Assembly: GCA_029948255.1 (NCBI GenBank)
Contig: JALIZF010001264.1
Span: 1 to 64,000, forward strand
Source: Telmatactis stephensoni
Taxonomy: Eukaryota > Cnidaria > Anthozoa > Actiniaria > Isophelliidae
Length of the DNA: 64,000 nucleotides
Reading direction: 5' to 3'
Shown in pieces: positions 54,250 through 64,000 of this stretch. The notes under the pieces were generated by a model. That model searched no databases and was not told the DNA's origin. It saw only the letters and a list, made by a program, of their open reading frames with translations. How positions within the stretch are numbered: the stretch's first letter is position 1; the number at the start of each line of letters is the position of its first letter. The position numbers and the translations under genes are program-made.

Positions 54250-55370
54250 ACTAAAATTGTAAGATTGTTCAATTATAAAATTATAAAATTGTAAATACTA
54301 AGATGATTGAAAACGTTGAAATAGTTAATATAATCTATGGCACTTTAGGTCTCTTGAGGCTAACAGTTTCTTTACTGCCAATTCTTTTGTTGAACATTTA
54401 AAGTTTCTATGACTTGAACATGTGGATACTTTATCTGGAAGCTTATTCCATAGTGATGAGGCAAGGAAAGAAAAACGTCGTTTTCCAGAGTTATTGTTTG
54501 CTTTAGGAAGATGTAGTTTGTGGTTATTAACGGCTCGTGTCCCATATCCATGTGTTGGTTTGGCGAACAAAGAGGCCAAGCACGCTGGGGCTGATCCGTA
54601 AAGGCATCTATGGGCAATCACTAGGATACGAAAAATAATAACATCAGAAATTGGAAAAAATTGCAAACTCTGAAACAATGGTAAAGAAGGCGACATAGCA
54701 TCAGCATTCAGCAACAGTCTGGCACCCCGCTTCTGGGCTAACAGAAGTTGGTTTAAAGATTCCACTGAACAGTTTCCCCAAACAGAACAACAGTATTCCA
54801 TGGTTGGACGTGCGATAGTATTATACAGGAGCAATAACTTGGAGGGGGATAAGAAGGGCTTAGCCCGTCTTATCAGTTCTAGTTTTGAGTTAAACTTTTT
54901 GATGGTCTTGCTGACTTGTGCATTCCAGGTTAGAGACGAGTCAATAATGCCCAACAGCTTTTCACATGTAGACTGTTCAATGGGATCACTATTGATAGAA
55001 ATACGAAGGGGGTCTGATTTCGCCAATCTTTGTTTCGTTCCAATGAGCATGACTTTTGTTTTCTTCGGGTGGAGTACCATTCTATTATCAGAGGCCCAGG
55101 TACAAAGGTTATTAAGGCCAACTTGAAGTTTTGAATTGATATCAGGAAGTGATGTACCAGATGCGCATAAAGAAGTATCGTCTACATACATATAGGTCTG
55201 GCACTCCTTGTTGATTGTGGGTATGTCATTGACAAAAGTGATAAACAATAACGGACCAAGACAAGATCCCTGGGGAATTCCAAATCTTGTTGTTGCGATG
55301 TTTGAGGTACAGTTTCCAATAGATACGACCTGTTTTCTTCCCTTTAAATAGGAGCGTTTCAACCGTAAGT
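54250..55370 (-). mobile_element. 5'-truncated CR1/L2-like LINE (RT C-terminal half)
   Basis: The open frame 55362-54325 (345 aa) begins in the palm domain. It contains IPQGSCLGPLLFITFVNDI, a variant catalytic box YVDD in YMYVDDTSLCASG, then KTKVMLIG, the thumb LLGIIDSSLTWNAQVSK, the connector PTMEYCCSVWG, and SSLWNKLPDKV near the C-terminus. The endonuclease and RT fingers are missing, as expected of 5' truncation. The stop is at 54325, followed by an AT-rich tail with repeated AATTTTATA. The frame is intact but the element cannot be autonomous. Confidence 0.88.
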
Positions 55371-55770
55371 CGCCAGTTCAAACCTATATCCATAACTCCA
55401 GCGATAATTTTCTAGACCTTTCACTTACAGAGTTCTAGGACTCAGTGCTGAATCACTTTTAACGATCCAAAAAAGTCTGAGTTCTTTGTTTATATGGACG
55501 ATTTCAATTTTACCGAGCAAGTTGTAAACATGGATTCTGAGAACTCGTTTATTATCTTTAATCTAAAGTTCTTGTATCACGATACTTTTCTCCTAGTTTT
55601 CTTCTGAAAGGTTTATTTTGTATTGTTAAATTTACCAAATGCTATTAAATAAATTTTGAATAAGTCTTACTATTTTGAGTGACTTGAGTTAAGCTTATTT
55701 CTAGTGATCTTAGATGTCGACTGACAGTTTTAGCCTGCTTCTGCAGTGTATTCAAATTGAATAATAAAAA

Positions 55771-55954
55771 GGTTAACGCACTCTTTGCTCGTGAATTATC
55801 AGGATTTTATCTTCACTCGTTTACTAACAATGAACTCGAAATTTTTTCATACTGCACTCGGCTAACGCCTCGTGCAGTATTTAAAATTTCTCGTGCATTG
55901 ATAGCAAACTCGTGAAGATAAATCCCGATAATTCACTCGCTGAGTGCGTTAACC
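55771..55954. mobile_element. MITE with GGTTAACGCACTC termini
   Basis: GGTTAACGCACTC, GTGAATTATC and TATCTTCACTCG at the left pair with GAGTGCGTTAACC, GATAATTCAC and CGTGAAGATA at the right. Around the centre ATACTGCACTCGG faces CCTCGTGCAGTAT, extending the stem. Confidence 0.8.
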
Positions 55955-56396
55955 TCTAACTAATGTGTTTGTATTCTTGAAGGAAAATCAATATGAAAGG
56001 TTCTTGAAAAGGCTGATCTGGTATAGAGAGGGGGTCAAATCGTCATCGTGCTCAGTGCTTAGTTTTAGTTCCTTAAATGGAATTACCGTTAAAATACAGA
56101 ACTTTCATAACTAGACGCAAAATGTTGCGTTCACTCGGGCTACTTGCAAATGAGTCTCTGGTGGCAGCCCAAGTGAACGCAATGCCTTCGGTTTAATTGC
56201 AAACTGTCATCATAAATTGCGTTAGTACAATTTGGGCCAAAAGAGAACAGACAACTGCTCCTGACTTAGATATTTATCCATGGACATGAAAAATCCTTAA
56301 GTTGCTTGTTCCCCTATCAAAGTTATAAATATTAATAACAATTTATTTGAGTGTCCAATGTGTTCACCTTCACCTTCACACAACTAAGCCCCAAAC

Positions 56397-56546
56397 GTGA
56401 TGACATTTTGATCCTCTCTCTGTATACCAGAATGCTTTTCAAGAGCCCTTCAGTTTTTCAAGAATACAAACACAATAGTTTTAATTAGTGAACAAAAGCT
56501 ACTCGTAAAGGATATTGGTATAGAAAGGGGATCAAAATGTCATCAC
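56397..56546. mobile_element. MITE with GTGATGACATTTTGATCC termini
   Basis: Left GTGATGACATTTTGATCC and right GGATCAAAATGTCATCAC are exact inverted copies. A related, diverged end (GGTATAGAGAGGGGGTCAAA) lies near 56020. No coding frame. The rest of 56547-57142 has no recognisable feature before the sulfotransferase start. Confidence 0.8.
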
Positions 56547-57142
56547 ACTTAATTGGAGAGCACTGTTTCCTCTCACTCACACTACCACTACATTCTAATA
56601 TTCTATGCATACAAATTTCAGTTAACTAGTTTGTTTTACTGAGATGGGGAAACTGGATGATCCAGAGAAAAACCCTCAAAGTAAGGCAGAGAACAATGAC
56701 AACCACCACATAAGGTTTCTCATCAAGTGATTTATTACACCAAAGATCACCAAACATCCTTTTAGTCAGGTCAAGACAGTTTCAAGATATTTGATCTGTA
56801 CTGTGTACTCCTTTAAGAATCACAAAAGAATCACAAAGAGAGTTCCGAACAATCTTATGATATCTCAATTCCTAGATATTTTCATCCACTCCTTCTGGAA
56901 TCAAAAGACCAAAAAACGGTGAGAGTTATCCAAGATGGCTGCCGTGACGTCACATGGAACCCCACACCATCTGACTACCACAGGAAGCCCAAGTAATAAT
57001 CTAATCGGAAGTGATACGTAGCTGCAGTTTACGGAGGACTTCCTGTGGTTATGTCTCACATTACATTATGGACGATGCTTAGCATGTTTAACGTGGTAGA
57101 ACTCTGCTTCATAGTACCGAGTTCCTATGAACAATTACATTT

Positions 57143-60100
57143 ATGTTTCGTAAATTTATAGCCAGAGTTGGTCTGTCAGTAATACTGGTTGGTCTTGTTT
57201 TGTTGTATTTTATGTCAAAAGGTCAGTTTAAAGAGAGAAATCGACCGACAAAAGAAGCACGTATACTTCGTAAGTATACTTAAAACCTAGAGTATTTCTT
57301 TGGATTTGGAGGACTTTACAGAGCCTTCATTCAGATTAATTGAATTCACATAATAATTCTCCTATTGGTTCTTAAATTAAATGTTCAGCAAGGCATATAC
57401 TATTTCATTACAGATTCAAGTCTTTATCTACCACCAAGGTCACTGGTACGTAAACTTTTACCAAAATATCAGTCTTCTACTTTGACACCATGTACTGCTC
57501 TATTTCTACAAAAACATTTTGAAAAATTCCCTCTCTCCTTAATCTGAACTTCAAAACTACCATAATTATATAATTTCACGAGATTTGCATTTTTGTAAAT
57601 CCCTCCGCTCCCCCTCCCTACCCCCGTATGGCTACGGAACGACTGACCGCAAATAACCGGAATGTTAAATAGACACCCCGGCCTGTTTTAATCATTAGCC
57701 TCCATTCAGCCGGTTTTATTACATAGACTTATATCATTCCAAACATCATCATTTCGGGCCAGGAGTACTATATTGCACAGCATCAGTGTATTACTGACAA
57801 AATTTGAAATTACCGAAAAATTGTAACCATCAGAAAGACGGCGTTGAAAGTGAAAAAAGAACTCGATATTTCACTTTGTAACAATTTTCTAACGGTTCAA
57901 AAATTCCACTGGAGTAAAAAACTGTTTTAAAAGTAAAATGATTGCAAATCCCCCGCGGGCTTAAAAAATTAAAATTGGCTGCGAAAGGAGACTAATTAGT
58001 TGCCAACTGGATCAAATACTTTTCCAGTTTCTTATTTAAGAATATTAATATCTCTTAATTTATCAGTGTCTAAAGAGAAGAGAGGAAATCGTTTTGGCTA
58101 CATATGATATAATTTTTTGTAATATTTCAATAACAAATTTCCGAACGAGTTTCACGGCATGCGATATTAATGACTGATGTCTAAAGCGTCTTCGGGAAGC
58201 TAGATTATTCTGTTGCCTTAATTTTTTAAACTTTTTTAAAAGTTATAATCTCTATTATATTTCTCCACTAAACTAAAAATATGAAATCAAGCTTTTGGAC
58301 TACGCGTCCATCGTAAAACGACAATTAAATTAATTAAAACAATTAAAACTATTTACATTGCAAATTTTAAGAACTAAGAATAGTTAGATATACAATAACT
58401 ACAAATGTAAGTGTTCATTCAAAATCTTGTATAGATCTATGTGAACAAACACGTACTCCTAGAAGCTGAGACCGCAATGATCGCTGGGTACACTAACAAT
58501 ATATCGATTTTGATATGTTTTATTCGCTACATAATCGTGTCTGGAATATCCAAAATTCGTACGTCGGTCGCTTTTTGAAACGTCCAAGTGCACACACTTC
58601 TATAAAATTATCAAATCAGCAAATTTCCCATTGCCGTTCATTTCGATCTCAGCTTCTATGTTTTGCAGGGTCAATGTTTGTGCAAATAGGTATACATCTA
58701 GAACACATACAAGTATTCTGACATTGTCTCTATTAGCGATGGAATTGTTGGTTCGTCCAATTAACCACACTTCTTTCCATTTCATATTATCCTTCCACGA
58801 ATCCGACGGCGGGCCCTTTACTCCCTCTCTCCATCGTTCAGTTGCTTCGTTTTATTAAGTGTATTTAAAGCTAATGAAGCTACACGGATTGAGGAGGAGT
58901 CGAAACAAGTGCGTGAGATTACGGAATAACCTCGAACAATATCGCCCAGAAGGTCGCGCAATAACCAACTTAGTCACACTTGGTCCTGTATAGCACAATT
59001 TTATTTAATAATTGGTATATTACGCGCGCGCTGATTGGTACCGGTCGAGAACCGTGTGTATACACGCATAGATGACGTAATCTTACGCGCGCTCTGATTG
59101 GTTGAAATGTTTCGATGAATATTATATAAAACATATAGATTCCACTTTTACTCTAAAAGATGCACAGATGACGTCAAATTGCGGTGAGAACAAGTCACGC
59201 CTCTCGGCTTCGTCTCGTGGCGTACTTTTTTGTTCTCACCACATTTTGACGTCATCTGTGCATCTATAAGAGTATAGACGCACGAAGAAATGGAATCTAT
59301 TTAAAAAAGAAGTCGAGTGGCGTGACTGTTGTTCTCACCACATTTTGACATCTTCTGTGCATCTATTAAAGTACAAATCCAGCAGTGAAAATGGAATCTA
59401 TTTGTTTTATATAATATTCATCGAAACATTTCAACCAATCGCAGAGCGCGCAAGATTCAATGTCAGCTATGCGTGTGTACTGTGACCACACACTGTTCTC
59501 GACCTATCAGAGCGCGCGTAATATGCCAATTTACAATTTAATTTACAATATACCAATATTGTATAATTAGTAATTACTCTATTTTGACAGCTTACAAGTG
59601 AAGAACGAATATCCAACCTTAGAAAGCAATGTGATACAGAAAAACGACTGTGGACCGATCTCACTTTTCAAGAAAAGAAAATCGTAGCAAAACAGATCAT
59701 TGTAGACGACAAACATGGCGTCCTTTATTGCTACGTACCCAAAGTAGCATGTGCGAATTGGAAACGAGTTTTCATGGTCTTAGAAGGTCGTGCCGAAACT
59801 TCGAACTCCATCAGGAAAGTCAACCATGGGGACTTCCTGTTTTTGTCTGATTTTTCTCCGCTGGAAATAGAACGTCGACTCCAAACTTATTACAAATTCA
59901 TGTTCGTAAGAGAGCCGCTTGAACGGTTGGTGTCTGCTTATAGAAACAAGTTCTTAGAAGGTATTAAAGTTTTTCTTGAGCAATGGGCACCAAGAATCAT
60001 TAAGAAATATCGCAGGAAATCTTTACCGAAAAATACATCTGCACCAACACTTACAGAATTCTTCAGATATTTAATCAAAGCTAAGGTTGTATCAATGGAT

Positions 60101-60388
60101 GTGCACTGGATGCCATACGTAGACCTATGTCAACCATGTGCCATTTCTTATAACTTTGTGGGATCGTTTGACAGTCTTCTACAAGACGCTGATCGCGTGT
60201 TGAACGAGTTGCAAGTACAAGACGAAGTTCAGTTTCCCACCAGACAGGTTTATTACTCACAATCCAAAAAAATGAACAATTCATTTGATGTTTTACTTTC
60301 TCAAGTCCCCAAACGAGTACTCGGACAAGTTATCCAAAGATATTCAAAGGACTACGAACTGTTTTCGTATCCTCAGCCAAAATTTTAA
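57143..60388 (+). CDS. Carbohydrate sulfotransferase, HNK-1/CHST8-14 family, Golgi type II membrane protein
   Basis: Transfers sulfate from PAPS to a glycan such as chondroitin, dermatan or GalNAc; the substrate cannot be told from sequence. Exons 57143-57269, 57414-57445 and 59591-60388 join in phase (957 nt, 318 aa). Exon 1 encodes a short basic cytosolic tail (MFRKFIARV) and a signal-anchor helix (GLSVILVGLVLLYFM), giving Golgi type II topology. Exon 3 contains VDDKHGVLYCYVPKVACANW, where PKVACANWKR is the 5'-phosphosulfate-binding loop, followed by KFMFVREPLERLVSAYRNKF, the 3'-phosphate-binding site, and the C-terminal YNFVGSFDSLLQDAD. At about 318 aa it is slightly short for the family, which lies mostly in the stem. 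It ends KDYELFSYPQPKF. AATAAA follows at about 60424. Confidence 0.93.
59011..59530. mobile_element. 520-bp complex palindrome in the sulfotransferase intron
   Basis: The outer ends TTGGTATATTACGCGCG and CGCGCGTAATATGCCAA are inverted copies. The stem continues through GATTGGTTGAAATGTTTCG, ATGAATATTATATAAAAC and GATGCACAGATGACGTCA. The distal repeat (TTCTCACCACATTTTGAC) is present twice on the right side. Confidence 0.8.
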
Positions 60389-60423
60389 AGCAATGAATTT
60401 GTGTTCATTTGGAATACGAAGAG

Positions 60424-60430
60424 AATAAAG
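60424..60430 (+). promoter_or_regulatory. Polyadenylation signal of the sulfotransferase gene
   Basis: GAATAAAG lies about 36 nt after the stop codon of the sulfotransferase. Confidence 0.6.
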
Positions 60431-60479
60431 TTTTCCCAAAACCCTCACTAGGCGAAAAATTCTCAATTATACACTGCAC

Positions 60480-61290
60480 CTGTTGATATGACGATACATC
60501 TACACTATTTCTAGCCTTTCGAAAGCCTGGGTGCTTTCCGGCCGTGTCACCAGGCGACCAGAACGGTTATATAGTTCTATATGGTACACGGACTTAGAGA
60601 GGGTTTATTTGATATTTGATGTGGTGGAACCGAGAGTTTGTTTCAAGCATAGGAAACTCAAATTGCAAGCTAATTTTGAGTTCACTGAGCTGTTGCACGG
60701 TATTCTTTTTATTACCCAAAAAAATCTATCAAAACTAAAACCGCCCGTGTCTGTGTTCTTATTCAAGGAAGGGTATAAGTTTCACTACTATAATTCATGA
60801 TTGGCAATACTAAAACATGATGTGCCCTCAGAAATGTAGCACATAGAATTTACATATACATTGACAGTAAAATCCTTGCGAACGCGAAGCGCAAGCCGTT
60901 CAGACCGCAAAAAGTTGAATGTTGGCAACGATAACGTTCTAGTTGCATGATTTGAAATGCTCTTGAAGGGAAGTTACACGACAAAGACTTGCAGTGGCAG
61001 AGTGTCCAAACGACTGTTGTAGCTTATTTGGAATATAACTGACGTAATTATTAGCATTGGGAACGAAGGGCGCGAGCCCCTCGATAGAATTTTGTAGTAA
61101 CAATGTAGTAAATAACGGCTACGTTTTTGTCGATGTGGTATATTCGCAGTAGATAAGCTGTAGTTGATATTGGGGGACATATATTTAGAGTTCAAGAGCT
61201 TGCTCGCTATTTAACACAGCACGCCATCATTGATCAAATAGTCTGTCCGTCCAGGTTATTGAGAGAAAAGTGTACTCATTTGCGTATGTG
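60480..61290. other. Gene-poor stretch
   Basis: No exon with recognisable homology or consistent splice sites. A short frame at 60531-60800 matches nothing I know. Confidence 0.4.
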
Positions 61291-61299
61291 CATATAGGC

Positions 61300-61700
61300 T
61301 CGCCACGCCCCTGATTAAGAACGGGCATATAATTCGACTCACAATCAAATTAGGGGCTGTCGTCTCACACAGAGCCTTCAATAAGGGACACTTCGGTAAG
61401 CGGACACCTCCCGTAAGCGAGAAAGCGGACAGCAACCTTCGTTCCCTACTCTTGTCAACTGCTACAATAGTCCCCTTCACAGTTCCCTGCGCCATCTTGA
61501 AAGGTAGCCGTGCCTTTGCATCGAAACGAGACGAACGGTGAGCGTGCAACGATAGAGACCTGTGAATAATTGTTCTAGGTGTTAATAAAGGTATCTATCA
61601 TTGCACGGTCTTGCACGCTCACCGTTCGTCTCGCTTCGATGCAAAGGCACGCCTACCTGTCAAGATGGCTGGCAGGGAACTGTGAAGGGGACTATTTTCA
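61300..61700. repeat. Inverted pair of the repeat also found at 4650-4750
   Basis: GCACGCTCACCGTTCGTCTC, GATGCAAAGGCAC and GGGAACTGTGAAGGGGACTA occur on the plus strand at about 61615-61695 and as reverse complement at about 61460-61545, head to head around 61560-61610. Alongside are GTAAGCGGACACCTCCCGTA-type phrases. No coding function is seen. Confidence 0.7.
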
Positions 61701-62035
61701 CCTCCCATGAGCGGACATCTCTCGTAAGCGTACACCAATTCCTCGTCCCGTCCCGTCCCGTCCCTCAGTGGTCCCGAGTGTGAATTTTTAACTCGTGGAT
61801 ATGCGAAGCGTGGCTATGCGTTATTATGATTCTTTGGTAAAGGAAATAGAAACAGAATGTTTAAAGACTGGCTTTACTTCATGAGTCTTGAAATTTTAAC
61901 AGTTATCATTTACTGGTGTTTTAAGAAAGGAGCATTTACGATTTGATTTACTGACAAACAAGCAGTGTATGGAAGATGGCATTATTAAATTAGATCACTT
62001 TGGATTCCAAGGTCCTGTTTGAGTGACTTTATTTA

Positions 62036-62155
62036 ACCTGTGAAAAATTGTCATTCTAATAGTTGGTAGTAGACTCTAAACCTACTGATTTCATTTGTTC
62101 TTTATGAACTAGTAGTCACTAAATAGTCATTTTCTGTCACGGTTTAAACAAAAAT
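62036..62155. mobile_element. Degraded relative of the 14609 MITE
   Basis: TAATAGTTGGTAGTAGACTC is shared with 14609-14762, with ACCTGTGAAA at the left and TTTTCTGTCACGGTTTAAAC at the right. The GAGTG termini are lost. Confidence 0.5.
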
Positions 62156-62944
62156 TGCTCTTATATGTAGATGAGTTGTCCCTGGTTGCCGGGATAACTG
62201 TGTCTTCTTTTTCCTATAGACATGAACAACAACAGATATTCTGGCTAACAGGGAGACTACGGCTTCACATAGAAGAGCCTAAATTATCTGTTAATTGTTG
62301 TGGCCTATTTTTGTATACAAGCATAAATAGTCTTGCCAGTTAATTGTAAAACATCTCCATTTAACTCTGAAAAACACGTAAAACACTAGTATTAAAAGTT
62401 GAAAAGATTGATGCAAGAATTCAATGTTTACACAGACGTATCCAACGTTTTACAAGCCATTCGTAACCTAAACGCATGTAACGCGGTAAAATGTTCAGTG
62501 ACAGTTAACGAGAACTCACAAGTTACGAATACTTAGTGAATCAGGAGCTAAAAACACTAATTCCTCGTTGAAAATTATGTGGGATTTTTGGTTTGAGTTT
62601 TTTTCTTTACGATCTGGCCTCAGTTTCACGAAGGATGGATATTGCTATCTGTCGTATAAATCCTTATCAAATGGATATGGTGTTATTCAACAAATTTATT
62701 CATTGGATAAGGACTATATCGAAGGGGCCAGGCCTAGTTTTCCAAAGCGGAACCTGTTCGGAAACGTTGTTCAAAGAAAATCAGAATTCATCAAAATACA
62801 ACTTACCTTGAGAACACTTGGGGGTGGAGTAGAGGACTAGCTTTCTGTCACGTAGACCAAACACAGATTGGACCTGATAGATATTTTGACAGGGTTGATT
62901 TATTGATACGGCACGGAAAAAGAAAAAAGAAGAAAAAACAGGAA

Positions 62945-63053
62945 GAGGAGAGGAGAGGAGAGGAGAGGAGAGGAGAGGAGAGGAGAGGAGAGGAGAGGAG
63001 AGGAGAGGAGAGGAGAGGAGAGGAGAGGAGAGGAGAGGAGAGGAGAGGAGAGG
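62945..63053. repeat. (GGAGA)n microsatellite
   Basis: About 21 perfect copies of the pentamer GGAGA. Poly-SSPLL frames on the minus strand are artefacts. Confidence 0.97.
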
Positions 63054-63215
63054 ATGAATGAATCATTGTAAAGGTGTAACTGTAAGGTTCGTGTCCACAG
63101 TTTGTGGTAACTTTGTCGTATAAAACTTGCTCGATATTTGTGAGAAGTGAGAAACTACATTGTAAAGACATATTATAAAACAGCGATAGAGTAAAATGTG
63201 GTTAGTTTTGAATAC

Positions 63216-64000
63216 CTGATTTAATAGCTGGCTTTGATCAAGTACAAACTCTCCCTTGGGATTCTCTAGTAAGACAGTCGCTGTGTTCCCTCGGATACCA
63301 CAACCAGGCTTCACACCAACAAGCTGAACATTAACAAACTTACACACAGGGGTAGGGACAGGTCCTTTGTTGGCATCAAGAGGACTTTTGTCTACATGGT
63401 TAGCTACACCATTACTCTATGGACAAAGTGTCATATAAATCAGTCTCATTCTCTTATCTTATTAATGCGCTAAATAATCGCCTTTGAAATACCTCGGTCG
63501 CTATTGGAAACGTGCACGTGCAAACGCTCCCTTAAAATTATCTAAGGGGGTGTTTACATGGCACTAGGATCATCCTAGCACTAGGATCATCCTAGCAGGC
63601 GAATCATCCTAGCTGCTATACATTTACTGCATTCTGTTTAGTAGGATGATCCTACTACCCGAAGTGAAGACACAAATTTCCATGTAAACAGAATGCAGTA
63701 AATGTATAGCAGGTAGGATGATTCGCCTGCTAGGATGATTTTCGTGTCGTGTAAACACCCCCCCCCCCCCTGATTAACAGATTTCACAAGGTTCATTTCG
63801 GTCTAGGCTGCTTTGTCCAATTACAGTTAAAGCTCCGTTTAAAAGTAATTGTAAGTTGATAGGAACACAGCACATTCATACAGGGGAAATACATACAACT
63901 TATACAACACACAGACAAAAGCCTAACAGATTGCTGTAATGTGTTGATGACCAACTCACCATATTTTGTTTAGTAGAAAATACAGCATAGGGTTTGCCTG
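63216..64000 (-). CDS. Two exons of an unrecognised gene (continues beyond the window)
   Basis: Exon 63960 to beyond 64000 reads GKPYAVFSTKQNM, then donor GTGAGT. Exon 63416-63216 (67 codons, phase 0 on both sides) reads SNGVANHVDKSPLDANKGPV, then VCKFVNVQLVGVKPGCGIRG and NTATVLLENPKGEFVLDQSQ, ending LLNQ before a GTATTC donor. The splice sites and steady composition suggest a real gene. I do not recognise the family. Downstream exons were not found in 61700-63200, apart from repeats. Confidence 0.55.
63546..63770. mobile_element. Palindromic MITE ending in GGGGGTGTTTACA
   Basis: GGGGGTGTTTACATGGC at the left pairs with GTGTAAACACCCCC at the right. The stem includes GCGAATCATCCTAGC and GCTATACATTTACTGCATTC with their complements, and CTAGGATGATCCTAG-like steps repeat. 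It lies in the intron of the right-end gene. Confidence 0.85.

Noticed and set aside
62568..62840. 90-aa plus-strand frame
   Set aside because: No recognisable motif, no splice evidence, and two overlapping frames of similar length; treated as chance.

Overview
The window is nuclear DNA of an animal. It is AT-rich, its genes have many short phase-consistent exons with GT-AG introns, and it is densely packed with small inverted-repeat transposons, tRNA-derived SINEs and LINEs. A glyoxylate-cycle malate synthase together with a cGAS-like nucleotidyltransferase, RNF121, Misato and an HNK-1-family sulfotransferase points to an anthozoan cnidarian, most likely a stony coral. The species call is inference.

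Layout, left to right: (1) 395-13897, + strand, 12 exons of malate synthase running to its stop codon; the 5' exons lie outside the window. (2) 16782-24072, - strand, complete RNF121-like ER-membrane RING protein (8 exons, 325 aa), convergent with malate synthase. (3) about 25540-30965, - strand, one apparently intact LINE: ORF1 has a coiled coil and SGNH esterase, ORF2 has APE endonuclease, reverse transcriptase and a CCHC motif. (4) 32075-34412, - strand, a Mab-21/cGAS-like enzyme with all three acidic catalytic positions; an upstream exon with two hydrophobic segments is in phase and may add a membrane anchor. (5) 36999-39466, - strand, the C-terminal part of Misato (MSTO1) with three frame breaks. 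(6) 41251-47270, a 6.0-kb transposon-like element with terminal inverted repeats of about 710 bp around a broken multi-exon gene; I cannot place its superfamily. (7) 49694-52524, - strand, a 7-exon gene for an unrecognised 458-aa protein with two membrane segments and a K/E/Q/R-rich tail; one of its introns is mostly a SINE. (8) 53050-55370, two decayed LINE pieces. (9) 57143-60388, + strand, complete carbohydrate sulfotransferase (3 exons, 318 aa). (10) 63216-64000, - strand, two exons of an unrecognised gene.

The host genes do not form an operon or a single pathway. The dominant theme is repeated, often nested, transposon insertion: a GAGTG-ended family with TA target duplications (at least six copies), a TTAA-flanked family (two), a GGATCAGGGATCA-rich family (two), a MULE-like element with a 9-bp target duplication carrying a RecQ-helicase fragment, and several large hairpins. 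The best candidates for something under-described are the 6-kb long-TIR element, the possibly membrane-tethered cGAS-like receptor, the two RecQ-like fragments inside or beside mobile elements, and the SINE-filled intron.
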